From Spirochaeta sp. UBA5339 (GTDB lineage: Bacteria; Spirochaetota; Spirochaetia; DSM-2461), in contig DHQL01000007.1 in assembly GCA_002408085.1 (NCBI GenBank), positions 192,259 through 256,258 on the forward strand: a stretch of DNA of 64,000 nucleotides. The letters run 5' to 3'. Of the stretch, positions 15,165 through 23,579 are shown in pieces. The position numbers and the translations under genes are program-made. Position 1 is the first letter of the stretch; each line of letters starts with the position of its first letter. The notes under the pieces were generated by a model, which saw only the letters and a list, made by a program, of their open reading frames with translations, had not been told where the DNA came from and ran no database searches.

Positions 15165-15878
15165 TCAGATATGGAAGTACTTTTTCAGAATCCCGTTCTT
15201 TGACTTCCGGTAGTGGAGGTAGAGGAGAATCAGGGTGATCGGCTGGGTTGCCGCAAGAACAATCAGGGACCAGCTGACCCGGAAGTGTTCCCAGATCTTC
15301 CAGCTGAGCCATATATCCGTCAGCATGCAGAACAGACCTACGGCGATCAGGATAAAGGCGGCGATATTGCCGCCTTTTCTTTTGCTTTTTACCGAGACAG
15401 TGACCGTAGCCTGTGAGCAGAGGGCCGCAAAGAAGATAATGGGGTCTGCAATATCCGCCGCACTTGAAGGGATCATTTTCAAAGCCGCCATGGTCTCCAT
15501 GGCTCCAATCAGTACCAGAAAGCTTATCCAGATCAGAGCCGCAGGACGCCGGCTGAACAGGGCGTTGAGAACAAGCAGAAGACAGGCAATCAGCGAGACT
15601 ACGGGATAGAGGGACCAGCCGATACTGCCGTTGGAAATCCTGTCGACCGCCAGGGTTATCAGAACAGGCACCAGCATGCCGAAGGTGGTGATTACCGCCG
15701 AGAGGTTGAGCTTCTCCTTCCGGTTCATCCGGGGTCTGCGGGATATGGTCAGCTCATCTTCGGGAAAGGTACGGCCGGGAGCGGGGTCCTCATTGAACTT
15801 CTGAATGGGTGAACGGCAGAGGGGGCATTTAACCGCCTCGTCATGAACTTCAACTCCGCATCGTGAACAGTAGGGCAT
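15165..15878 (-). CDS. DUF6320-type membrane protein with N-terminal zinc ribbon
   Basis: 237 residues. An N-terminal zinc ribbon (CSRCG and CPLCRSPI, residues 4-25) is followed by a polar linker and six to seven predicted membrane helices from about residue 58 on. The zinc-ribbon plus helices layout matches DUF6320, a family commonly encoded next to an alcohol acetyltransferase-like gene, as here. Function is unknown; it may help display or export the acyltransferase product. It starts 11 nt after the acyltransferase stop, with GGAG in the gap. Confidence 0.72.
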   Translation of the reverse strand: MPYCSRCGVEVHDEAVKCPLCRSPIQKFNEDPAPGRTFPEDELTISRRPRMNRKEKLNLSAVITTFGMLVPVLITLAVDRISNGSIGWSLYPVVSLIACLLLVLNALFSRRPAALIWISFLVLIGAMETMAALKMIPSSAADIADPIIFFAALCSQATVTVSVKSKRKGGNIAAFILIAVGLFCMLTDIWLSWKIWEHFRVSWSLIVLAATQPITLILLYLHYRKSKNGILKKYFHI

Positions 15879-15889
15879 GGAATATCTCC

Positions 15890-17203
15890 TTAATAAAAGC
15901 GGTTGCTCTCAATCCTGACATGAATCCCCTTCTTTCTCAGACCCGTAAAGAAGAGGCGCTCCAGCTCCGTTTCCTCAATTAGACTCCCGAAGGATATCCT
16001 CAGTTGGTCATTATAACTCAGCACAGTGCACTTTACCTTGTTTCCCGTGCTGGGAGGAGGATAGAAGTCCATGGCCTGTACATGGGGCGCCATGGAGGGA
16101 GGGAGGGTAATCCGTCCCAGATTGCTGAATCCGCTGGTATAGTTGTTTTCACCGAGAATCCTGTAGATAGACGGCATAATCAGATTCTTGAAGTGGAGGG
16201 GGAAGAGGCGGTTGATGATGTTCAGCTCACCTTTCATGTTTCTGGTGATCTGCTGGTTGAGGAACTTCCTGTCCACCTCATAGCGCATATAGTGGTGAAC
16301 CTTGGCGCAGATCTCCTGAAATTCATAGTGGCCCAGGCGGGGGTCTATCCAGGGTTCCACCGAGAGGAAGAAGTTGCGCATGGACCTGCTGGGGTAGAGA
16401 CTCCTCAGGTTGACGGGCACATTCATGCGGATGGGCATCATCTTCTTCCGGGGAATCTCCAGATTCTCCATATGCTCCTGAAAGGAGGCAATCAGCTGGG
16501 CAATCAGAAACTCGGTTATGCTGACGTCGTGCTTTTTCGCCTCTGTCTTAACTTCCGCTGCCGATAGGATTCCGGTAATTACATTGTACTGTCCCCGTGG
16601 AAGCATGCTCCCCTTCAGGTGCCAGGCTCTGGCACCGCGGGAGGCCTCGGGAATGGTCTTGTCAAAGTGTTTGTGGAAGGCGTCCTCATACTCCAGAGGG
16701 TCGGGTGCTTCTTTCAGATCCAGTATTCCCTCTTCCCTGTCGGGTTCAATCTCATGTCCCTTCAGTGTCAGATAGCGGGCGGTCAGGGTCTTCAGGAAGA
16801 TCAGGGCTCCGTTGCCGTCGCTCAGGATGTGTGAAAACTCAAGAGCGATCCGGTTCTTGTAGATCCTTACCCTGAAGAGGAAGCGTCCCCTCTTCTTCAG
16901 GGGCATCTTCTGACAGGGGTAGAGGGAGTCCCCCTCGATCCGGGGGTAGCGGGGATTGCCCTCAAGAAAGTACCAGAAGAAGCCCGGTTTCAGGCTGACC
17001 CGGTAGTAGGGAAAGCGTCCGATTGTGTCCTTCAGGGCTCTTGAAATCAAGGGGAGGGATATGGGCTCCTTCAATGTAAAGCTCAGACGGAAGAGGCTGC
17101 TGGTGCGCTGGGAGAGGAGGGCGGGATAGATCTTACCGGCATTGTCGAGCTTATACCAGCTGAGATCCCGTCTCTTTCTTTTCCGACTCCCTCTTTTTTT
17201 CAT
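15890..17203 (-). CDS. Condensation/alcohol acetyltransferase-type acyltransferase
   Basis: 437 residues of the CoA-dependent acyltransferase superfamily (condensation-domain, PapA and alcohol-acetyltransferase fold). The catalytic HxxxDG motif is present as SHILSDGNG near residue 130, and the second half keeps family-like motifs (MRMNVPVNLRSLYP split as IRMNVPVNLRSL; SNLGRITLP). The N-terminus is strongly basic (KKRGSRKRKRRD), suggesting membrane-surface or nucleic-acid contact. Substrates cannot be read from the sequence. It overlaps the EamA transporter gene by 4 nt, so a made-then-exported product is possible. Confidence 0.82.
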   Translation of the reverse strand: MKKRGSRKRKRRDLSWYKLDNAGKIYPALLSQRTSSLFRLSFTLKEPISLPLISRALKDTIGRFPYYRVSLKPGFFWYFLEGNPRYPRIEGDSLYPCQKMPLKKRGRFLFRVRIYKNRIALEFSHILSDGNGALIFLKTLTARYLTLKGHEIEPDREEGILDLKEAPDPLEYEDAFHKHFDKTIPEASRGARAWHLKGSMLPRGQYNVITGILSAAEVKTEAKKHDVSITEFLIAQLIASFQEHMENLEIPRKKMMPIRMNVPVNLRSLYPSRSMRNFFLSVEPWIDPRLGHYEFQEICAKVHHYMRYEVDRKFLNQQITRNMKGELNIINRLFPLHFKNLIMPSIYRILGENNYTSGFSNLGRITLPPSMAPHVQAMDFYPPPSTGNKVKCTVLSYNDQLRISFGSLIEETELERLFFTGLRKKGIHVRIESNRFY

Positions 17204-18090
17204 GCCCTATGATCCGCCTTAACCGGCTCCGGATTCTTGTGACCGCCAAGCAGGATCACTACAAGGGGGCCGGAGAGAATCAGCAGGGCGGCAGGATAGA
17301 AGTAGGACGGGGGAACCTCTCCCAGGATAAAGAAGGAGAGGAGGGCGGCAAAGAGGATCTGGGTCAGGTTGATCAGTGAGACCAGCTGTCCCCTCAGTTT
17401 CCTCATACCGTAGTTGTTTATGCTGTGGCCCCCGACGGTACAGAGAATTGCCAGCCCCAGGATGGAGATCCAGTCACCGGAGCTCCGGGGGAGCATATCG
17501 GCTCCGGAAAAGAGGGCCAGGAAGAAGCAGATAATCCCTCCTGTCAGATAGACGGGAACCGTATAGAACCACATTCTTGTGTTCTTCCGGTTCAGCCGGG
17601 CAAAGGCCATATAGAGGGCCACAAATATCATCCCGAAGAAACAGATAATGTCCCCCTTCAGATATTCAGCGGCAAAGCGGCTGTCCTGTGTTCCCAGGTA
17701 GACGGCTCCAGCCAGGGAGAGGGTGCTGCCGATAAGCTCCCATTTAGTAATATGCTCCTTAATCATAAAGAACATCAGAAAGGGCATTACAAGGGGGCTC
17801 AGTGTGGTGATCAGGGAGGCGTGGGCTCCGGGAACCATACGGGCGCCGGTTATATAGAAACTGAAGTGGAGTGCCAGAAAGACGCCCGGCAGCAGGGAGG
17901 GGTAGATCTGCCTGATATGAAAGGCCTCGCCCCTAGCCTTGAGGTCTCTGAGGAACCAGGGGAAGAGTACAAGGGAGGCAAGAAGCAGTCTGTAGGAGGA
18001 GAGGGCCAGGGAGTTGATCGTTCCCAGCTTGATAAAGACCACCGAAGATGCGGCGGTGGCCATCCCGAACATCATTATCAACAGAACCAA
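17200..18090 (-). CDS. EamA/DMT-family transporter
   Basis: A 296-residue inner-membrane transporter with ten predicted helices in two EamA repeats, beginning MMFGMATAASSVVFIKLG, with the second repeat from about residue 148. DMT-family members export amino acids, nucleosides or other metabolites; the substrate here is unknown. The start is TTG, supported by GGGAGG 6 nt upstream. It heads the three-gene operon with the acyltransferase and DUF6320 genes. Confidence 0.9.
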   Translation of the reverse strand: MVLLIMMFGMATAASSVVFIKLGTINSLALSSYRLLLASLVLFPWFLRDLKARGEAFHIRQIYPSLLPGVFLALHFSFYITGARMVPGAHASLITTLSPLVMPFLMFFMIKEHITKWELIGSTLSLAGAVYLGTQDSRFAAEYLKGDIICFFGMIFVALYMAFARLNRKNTRMWFYTVPVYLTGGIICFFLALFSGADMLPRSSGDWISILGLAILCTVGGHSINNYGMRKLRGQLVSLINLTQILFAALLSFFILGEVPPSYFYPAALLILSGPLVVILLGGHKNPEPVKADHRA

Positions 18091-18133
18091 ATGAATCCTC
18101 CCTTCCGATGCTCTTCAAGATACCCCGAGTAAG

Positions 18134-18332
18134 ATGATTTGGGCAAGTTGTGAAACTCCTTCGAGCATATCGACGTTTGCGGCCCGGAGGGCGGAAAAAT
18201 ATTTTGGATATTTTTTTAAAAAAACCGTAACCCGGCTCCACGGGGCGTGTTTTTTCTGTATAACCGTTTCCCAACCGTTTTATTTCGTTCAGCCCTTAAG
18301 GTTTTCCTCCTTTCCCTTAAGGGCTTTTTTTT
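18134..18332 (+). ncRNA. Candidate small RNA ending at an orphan terminator
   Basis: The 273-bp gap between the EamA start and the bcp stop contains a strong + strand intrinsic terminator although both flanking genes run leftward and no + strand gene precedes it within 3 kb. The only + strand promoter I can propose is weak (TTGCGG 18177-18182, 17 nt, TATTTT 18200-18205). No hallmark of 6S, 4.5S, RNase P or tmRNA is seen. The 5' limit is a guess. Confidence 0.3.
18291..18332 (+). terminator. Strong intrinsic terminator, + strand
   Basis: AGCCCTTAAGG (18291-18301) and CCTTAAGGGCT (18315-18325) form a perfect 11-bp stem followed by eight T (18325-18332). On the opposite strand there is no U run, so it cannot serve bcp. 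Confidence 0.85.
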
Positions 18333-18363
18333 CGTCCCTTCTGCCTGTCCGGTCCCGAAAGGA

Positions 18364-18825
18364 TCAGAATCTGTCCAGTTCCTGAAGAACCGCCAGGGCG
18401 TGGTCCTTTGTTTTCACCTTCTCAAAGGCATGAAGTACAGTCCCCTCTCCGTCCAGGATAAAGGTGGACCGGATAATTCCCATATAGGTCTTGCCGTAGT
18501 TCTTCTTCTCTCCCCATGCGCCAAACTGCTGAATAACCTCCGCCTCTGGATCACTGAGAAGCTGGAAAGGCAGGTTGTACTTCTCTATAAAATTGCCGTG
18601 ACTTTTTACAGAGTCTTTACTGATGCCCAGAATCACCGTGTTTCTGTCGGAGAACTGCTGTATCTCATCACGGAAGCTGCAGGCTTCGGTTGTGCACCCC
18701 GGTGTGTTGTCCCTGGGATAGAAGTAGACCACAACCTTTTTTCCTTTGAAATCGGAGAGGCTCACGTCCTCTCCCCTGTTATTTTTAAGTGTAAAATTAT
18801 CAATCTTGTCGCCGGCTTTCACCAT
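18364..18825 (-). CDS. bcp: Thioredoxin-dependent peroxiredoxin Bcp/PrxQ
   Basis: A 153-residue peroxiredoxin that reduces hydrogen peroxide and organic peroxides using thioredoxin. The peroxidatic Cys44 and resolving Cys49 are both present in FYPRDNTPGCTTEACSFRD read as two short blocks, giving the atypical two-Cys form. Length is normal. A Fur/PerR-like 7-1-7 box lies 20 nt before the start codon, so expression probably responds to peroxide or iron. It is a single gene divergent from fabH. Confidence 0.95.
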   Translation of the reverse strand: MVKAGDKIDNFTLKNNRGEDVSLSDFKGKKVVVYFYPRDNTPGCTTEACSFRDEIQQFSDRNTVILGISKDSVKSHGNFIEKYNLPFQLLSDPEAEVIQQFGAWGEKKNYGKTYMGIIRSTFILDGEGTVLHAFEKVKTKDHALAVLQELDRF

Positions 18826-18845
18826 GGGTTCACCTCTTCCTGTTT

Positions 18846-18860
18846 TGATAATAATTATCT
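18846..18860 (-). promoter_or_regulatory. Fur/PerR-type operator upstream of bcp
   Basis: TGATAAT-A-ATTATCT matches 14 of 15 positions of the Fur 7-1-7 consensus (TGATAATnATTATCA) and also resembles the PerR box. It sits 21-35 nt upstream of the bcp start codon. Confidence 0.65.
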
Positions 18861-18932
18861 TAATACATATGATTCACCAGGGTGGAGGAAATGGGCAAAA
18901 CCATGGATATTTTTCAAAGCTTCCGGCTGTTA

Positions 18933-18961
18933 TTGACAAAAAAAGAGAAAATGTAAATAAT
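18933..18961 (+). promoter_or_regulatory. fabH promoter (leaderless type)
   Basis: TTGACA (18933-18938), 17-nt spacer, AATAAT (18956-18961), followed 6 nt later by the fabH ATG. The expected transcription start coincides with the A of the ATG. Confidence 0.65.
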
Positions 18962-18967
18962 AAATCC

Positions 18968-19978
18968 ATGACAATGGCTATACGCAGTTCAGTAATCAGC
19001 GGTCTGGGCAAGGCTCTTCCCCGCCGCAGGGTCAGTAACGATGACCTCTCCAACTGGGTGGACACTTCCGACGAGTGGATCCGTTCCCATACGGGAATCG
19101 AGAACCGTTATCTCGCTTCAGAAGATGAAAGCTGTTCCTCCCTGGGGATAGAAGCATCCAGGATTGCCCTGGAGCAGGCAGGCCTTGAGCCCGCGGATAT
19201 CGGTATGGTCATTACAGCCACCTCCACACCCGATTATAAATCCTTTCCCTCCACCGCCTGTCTTATTCAGGATGGTCTGGGGATACCTTCCGCCGGCGCC
19301 TTTGATCTGGCCGCCGCCTGCAGCGGATTCTCCTATGGACTGGAGACCGCCAGAGCCATGATCGGCACAGGCAGCTGCGACAATGTTCTGGTTGTAGGGG
19401 CGGAGATCCTTTCGTCCATAGTCAACTGGAAGGACAGAAACACATGCGTTCTTTTCGGAGACGGCGCCGGAGCGGCGGTTGTCTCGGTCTCGAAGGAAAC
19501 AGAACGGGGACTGCAGTTTTCAAAGCTCCGCTCCGAAGGTTCGGGGCAGGACGCCCTTATTGTAAAAGCCGGCGGCTCCCGATACCCCCTGACCACAAAG
19601 TCCATTGCAGAGATCGAGAATCCTGCGGATCTCTACCTGGCCATGGACGGACGGAGGGTCTATGAGTTCGCCGTCCGGGTTATCTGCGAGACCATCACAG
19701 ATCTGATGGATCAGGCGGGGATTACCAAAGAGGAGCTGGACTGGATCGTTCCCCATCAGGCCAATATGAGGATTATACAGGCTGCCTCAAAGCGTCTTGG
19801 AATCCCTCTGGACAAGTTTTTTATGAATCTCCAGAACTACGGCAATACTTCGGCGGCCACCATTCCCATGGCCCTTCATGATATGAGTGAGCAGAATCTG
19901 CTTAAAAAGAATGATAAAATCATCTCTGTCGGTTTCGGCGGAGGACTGAGTTACGGAGGAAATTATATCGTATGGTAG
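18968..19978 (+). CDS. fabH: 3-oxoacyl-ACP synthase III FabH
   Basis: 336-residue beta-ketoacyl-ACP synthase III, which condenses acetyl-CoA or a branched starter with malonyl-ACP to begin fatty-acid synthesis. The Cys-His-Asn triad is visible: Cys118 in AAACSGF, His in VPHQANMRI, Asn in NYGNTS. The start at 18968 fits the family; a second ATG follows two codons later. No SD sequence lies upstream, only an A-rich stretch with the promoter. It opens the fab operon and overlaps fabD by 7 nt. Confidence 0.96.
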   Translation: MTMAIRSSVISGLGKALPRRRVSNDDLSNWVDTSDEWIRSHTGIENRYLASEDESCSSLGIEASRIALEQAGLEPADIGMVITATSTPDYKSFPSTACLIQDGLGIPSAGAFDLAAACSGFSYGLETARAMIGTGSCDNVLVVGAEILSSIVNWKDRNTCVLFGDGAGAAVVSVSKETERGLQFSKLRSEGSGQDALIVKAGGSRYPLTTKSIAEIENPADLYLAMDGRRVYEFAVRVICETITDLMDQAGITKEELDWIVPHQANMRIIQAASKRLGIPLDKFFMNLQNYGNTSAATIPMALHDMSEQNLLKKNDKIISVGFGGGLSYGGNYIVW

Positions 19979-20910
19979 ACAGTAAGACAGCCTTTGTTTT
20001 TTCAGGTCAGGGAGCCCAGTTTCCCGGCATGGGAAAGGACCTCTGGGAAGCCTATTCCTGCGTAAAGGAACTCTTTGAAAAAGCCTCGGATCTCTGCGGC
20101 AAGGATATGAAGGCCCTCCTCTTCGAGGGCTCCGCCGAAGATCTCAAGGATACACAGAATACACAGACCGCCGTCTCCCTGGTGAATCTGGCGGTCAGAC
20201 GGGCCCTTAATGAAGAGGGACTCCAGTCATCCTGCAGTGCAGGTTTCAGCCTGGGCGAGTTTTCGGCCATGGCGGATGCGGGCATTCTTACCGAGGACGA
20301 CGTTTTCGCCCTTGTTGCAAAGCGGGGTGAAATAATGGCCGCCACCGGGAATGAAGTAATCAAGTCCTACGGGGACGTCGGTATGGGCGCCGTTATGGGA
20401 CTGGACTTTGAAACAGTCTCCTCGGCCATCGAAGCCAGCGGTGTGAAGAACGTCTATGCCGCCAACAACAACAGTCCCGTTCAGGTTGTTATCTCAGGTA
20501 CCGCCGAGGGCATCAGCGGCGTACAGGACGCCCTGAAAGAGGCCGGTGCAAAACGGGTCATACCCCTTAAGGTATCGGGTCCCTTTCATACCCCCCTTCT
20601 GGAGGGCGGCAAAGAGGCTCTGGCCGGGTTTCTTCAGACCCTGAGCTTCTCTGACCCCGTAAAGGACTTCTACTCCAATGTCACCGGAACCCTGGTGGCC
20701 ACGGGATCAGAGGCAAGGGAACTGAGTATTCAGCAGATGGTAAGCCCCGTACAGTGGCTGGTTATCGAGAAAAATATCGGCTCTTCGGGCATCGAAGCGG
20801 TAGCCGAGTGCGGACCCGGTTCCGTTTTGACAGGACTCTGGAAGAAGTCCGGTATGGAGCAGCCCGTAACGGCCTGCGGAACCCTGGAAGGTTTAAAGAC
20901 ACTGGCCTGA
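19972..20910 (+). CDS. fabD: Malonyl-CoA:ACP transacylase FabD
   Basis: 312 residues. It loads malonyl groups onto acyl carrier protein. The FVFSGQGAQFPGMG opening, the nucleophile Ser93 in GFSLGEF, and the catalytic His in SGPFHTPLL are present. It overlaps fabH by 7 nt, so the two are translationally coupled; GGAGG lies upstream inside fabH. Length and motif order are normal. Confidence 0.96.
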   Translation: MVDSKTAFVFSGQGAQFPGMGKDLWEAYSCVKELFEKASDLCGKDMKALLFEGSAEDLKDTQNTQTAVSLVNLAVRRALNEEGLQSSCSAGFSLGEFSAMADAGILTEDDVFALVAKRGEIMAATGNEVIKSYGDVGMGAVMGLDFETVSSAIEASGVKNVYAANNNSPVQVVISGTAEGISGVQDALKEAGAKRVIPLKVSGPFHTPLLEGGKEALAGFLQTLSFSDPVKDFYSNVTGTLVATGSEARELSIQQMVSPVQWLVIEKNIGSSGIEAVAECGPGSVLTGLWKKSGMEQPVTACGTLEGLKTLA

Positions 20911-20994
20911 AAGCCGGAACCCGGCGACCGGGATTTCTCCCCCGGAAGCCATGATAATGAATTATACTGTCCCTAAGGGACTGGAGGTAGAGGA

Positions 20995-21726
20995 ATGAAA
21001 GGAAAGAGAGTTCTGGTAACCGGCGGATCCCGGGGAATCGGAAAAGAGATAGTAAAAATTTTTCTTGAGCAGGGTGCGGATGTCCACTTTATCAGTACAA
21101 GTCCCAGTCCCCATATGGAGGAGCTGACCGCTCTTGCCGATGAAAAAGGGTGTCAGGTTGTCTGGCACCAGGGAAATGTGGCCGATGAGGCACAGATGAC
21201 CGGGATTGTTGAACCCCTGGCCAAAGAGGGCCTTGATGCGGTTGTCAACAATGCGGGAATCACCAGAGACGGCCTGGTCTTCAGGATGTCCATGGAGCAG
21301 TGGGAAGAGGTTATGAAGGTAAACCTGACCTCCGCTTTCCTCGTTTCAAAGATTGCAGCAGCCCAGATGATCCGCAAGCGGACCGGGGCGATTATCAATA
21401 TGACCTCTGTTGTGGGTGAGATCGGAAACGCCGGACAGTGTAACTATGCCGCCTCCAAGGCCGGCATGATCGGATTTACAAAGAGTCTGGCCCGTGAGGT
21501 CGCCACAAGAGGTGTCCGGGTCAACGCGGTTGCCCCCGGATTTATCGACACCGAGATGACACAGAAGCTGAGCGACAAGGTGCTTGATGAGTTCAAAAAG
21601 CAGATTCCCCTGGGCAGGACAGGTTCCGCAAGGGAAGTGGCACAGACCGTTCTCTTTCTGGCTTCCGACAGTGCCGCCTATATTACGGGACAGGTTCTGA
21701 ACGTAGACGGCGGAATGGTAATGTAG
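20995..21726 (+). CDS. fabG: 3-oxoacyl-ACP reductase FabG
   Basis: A 243-residue short-chain dehydrogenase that reduces 3-oxoacyl-ACP with NADPH. The cofactor loop GGSRGIG (10-16), NNAG, the catalytic Ser in MTSVVGEIG and YAASKAG (Tyr-x3-Lys) are present, and the C-terminal VDGGMVM is typical. GGAGG stands 8 nt before the ATG. An 84-bp gap after fabD contains a TATACT box, so an internal promoter is possible. Confidence 0.96.
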   Translation: MKGKRVLVTGGSRGIGKEIVKIFLEQGADVHFISTSPSPHMEELTALADEKGCQVVWHQGNVADEAQMTGIVEPLAKEGLDAVVNNAGITRDGLVFRMSMEQWEEVMKVNLTSAFLVSKIAAAQMIRKRTGAIINMTSVVGEIGNAGQCNYAASKAGMIGFTKSLAREVATRGVRVNAVAPGFIDTEMTQKLSDKVLDEFKKQIPLGRTGSAREVAQTVLFLASDSAAYITGQVLNVDGGMVM

Positions 21727-21837
21727 TTTCTCCTCCGGTTCCGCCGGAGATGAGAGAACAGTTTATGGAGACTGAGGCTCTCAAATCAGATTTTTTAAGA
21801 ATTATACTCGCTATATGAGTTGAGGAGTATTACAGAT

Positions 21838-23082
21838 ATGAAAAGACGTGTAGTAGTAACGGGCATCGGAACCGTAAACCCCGCAGGAAATGATGTTTCC
21901 GCATTCTGGAAGTCTCTGAAAGAGGGAAAGACCGGAATCGGTCCCATCACTCTTTTTGATGCTACTGACTTTCCAGCCAAAGTTGCCGGAGAGGTAAAGG
22001 ACTTTGACTTCTCTCTCTATCTGGACAGAAAAGAGGCCAGGAAGATGGCCCGGTTTACTGTCTTTGCGGTGGCCGCCTCAAAGCAGGCCTTCGATGATGC
22101 CGGACTGAAAGAGGGTAACTTCAATCCCCACAAGACCGGTGTCTGTCTGGGTAACGGAATTGGAGGGTATGAGGTTGTTGAAGAGAATATGAAACAGCTC
22201 TTCAACAGAGGACCCTCCGGAATCGCTCCCATGACCATCCCCAAGATGATCAGCAACGAAGGACCCGCGAACGTGTCCATCAGCCTGGGACTCCACGGTT
22301 CAACAACCGTTGTGGCCACAGCTTGTGCCAGTGCCACCGACGCCATCGGAATGTCTCTTGATATGATCAGAAGCGGACGGGCCGACTGTATGGTTTCAGG
22401 AGGAGTGGAAGCTGCCATTACTCCCTTCAGCATCGGGGGATTCTCCAAGATCCAGGCCCTCTCCACAAAATACAACGACACCCCTGAAAAGGCATGCCGC
22501 CCCTTCGACAAGGACCGCGACGGTTTTATCATGGGCGAGGGTGCAGGTATCCTGATTCTTGAGGAACTGGAGCACGCCAAAAAGCGCGGAGCAACAATCT
22601 ATGCCGAACTGGCCGGATACGGCTCCACCTGTGATGCGGGTCACCTGACCGCTCCGGACCCCGACGGCATCGGCGCCGCCGCCTCCATGACCCTTGCTCT
22701 GGAGGATGCGGGATTGAAGCCCGAAGACGTGGACTACATCAATGCCCATGGAACTTCAACACCCACAAACGACCCCATTGAGACCAAGGCCATCAAGAGA
22801 GCCTTCGGAGACCACGCCTACAAGCTGAAGGTCTCCTCCACCAAGGGTGTCACAGCCCATATGATCGGCGGAGCCGGCGGTGTGGAAGCCATTGTTTCCG
22901 TACTGGCCATCAAGAACAGCTACATCCCCGGTACCCTTAACCTGGAAACTCCCGATGAGGGCTGTGATCTGGACTACCTTCCCAACTCAGGTCATGAGGG
23001 CGAAGTAAGAGCCGCATTGAGCGACTCACTGGGATTCGGCGGACACAACGCATCAATTATCTTTACCAAGTACGAGGACTGA
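21838..23082 (+). CDS. fabF: 3-oxoacyl-ACP synthase II FabF
   Basis: 414 residues. It elongates acyl-ACP chains. The Cys-His-His triad is Cys163 (TACASATDAI), His in NAHGTSTPTND and His in TKGVTAHMIGGAGG. The ATG at 21838 was chosen over 21820 because the family starts with basic residues (MKRRVVVTG) and GGAG lies 10 nt upstream. The 93-bp gap after fabG holds a small hairpin (CTCCGG/CCGGAG) but no acpP, which usually stands here. Confidence 0.96.
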   Translation: MKRRVVVTGIGTVNPAGNDVSAFWKSLKEGKTGIGPITLFDATDFPAKVAGEVKDFDFSLYLDRKEARKMARFTVFAVAASKQAFDDAGLKEGNFNPHKTGVCLGNGIGGYEVVEENMKQLFNRGPSGIAPMTIPKMISNEGPANVSISLGLHGSTTVVATACASATDAIGMSLDMIRSGRADCMVSGGVEAAITPFSIGGFSKIQALSTKYNDTPEKACRPFDKDRDGFIMGEGAGILILEELEHAKKRGATIYAELAGYGSTCDAGHLTAPDPDGIGAAASMTLALEDAGLKPEDVDYINAHGTSTPTNDPIETKAIKRAFGDHAYKLKVSSTKGVTAHMIGGAGGVEAIVSVLAIKNSYIPGTLNLETPDEGCDLDYLPNSGHEGEVRAALSDSLGFGGHNASIIFTKYED

Positions 23083-23085
23083 AAA

Positions 23086-23505
23086 ATGAGCAGTGAAATG
23101 GAAAAACTTCTTCCCCATAGAGCCCCCTTTCTCTTTGTTGACCGTCTTGAAGATGTCAGCGAGGAAGGATGTACCGGATACCGCAAATATACCGATGACG
23201 ACTTCTTCTTCAAGGGACACTTCCCCGAGTACCCCGTTGTTCCGGGAGTTCTTCTTGTGGAAGCCATGGCCCAGTGCGGCGGCGCGGGACTGAAGAAGCA
23301 GACCAATGAGGACGGCCTCTTCTTTCTCGCATCCATCGAAAAGGCGAAGTTCAGACGTCAGGTCCGCCCCGGCGACGAGGTCCGTATGGAGATCGTCAAC
23401 GAGAGAATCAGCGGCATGATGATCAAGCAGAAGGGAAAGGCCTTTGTGGGCGATGAGATGGCCGCCGAGGCATCCTGGATGTGCATCATGAAGAAGGCCG
23501 AGTAG
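23086..23505 (+). CDS. fabZ: 3-hydroxyacyl-ACP dehydratase FabZ
   Basis: A 139-residue hot-dog-fold dehydratase that makes trans-2-enoyl-ACP. The catalytic His45 and Glu59 stand in GHFPEYPVVPGVLLVEAMAQ. It follows fabF by 3 nt. Length and motif spacing are standard, and the protein should be cytosolic and oligomeric. Confidence 0.95.
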   Translation: MSSEMEKLLPHRAPFLFVDRLEDVSEEGCTGYRKYTDDDFFFKGHFPEYPVVPGVLLVEAMAQCGGAGLKKQTNEDGLFFLASIEKAKFRRQVRPGDEVRMEIVNERISGMMIKQKGKAFVGDEMAAEASWMCIMKKAE

Positions 23506-23579
23506 AGCCTTCACCGGATCATCCGGCAGAGCCTGTCGGAATTTTACGGAAAGAGTTAAACTGTTACTGGAGTAGAAAT

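Noticed and set aside
18134..18332. 6S RNA, SRP RNA, RNase P RNA or tmRNA in the orphan-terminator gap
   Set aside because: None of the invariant motifs of these RNAs is visible and the interval is too short for RNase P RNA or tmRNA.
18247..18936. A 229-codon + strand frame spanning the orphan terminator and bcp
   Set aside because: It runs through a strong terminator and is antisense to bcp. No SD sequence and no family resemblance.
21727..21837. Acyl carrier protein gene between fabG and fabF
   Set aside because: The gap is too short and no DSL phosphopantetheine motif is encoded on either strand.
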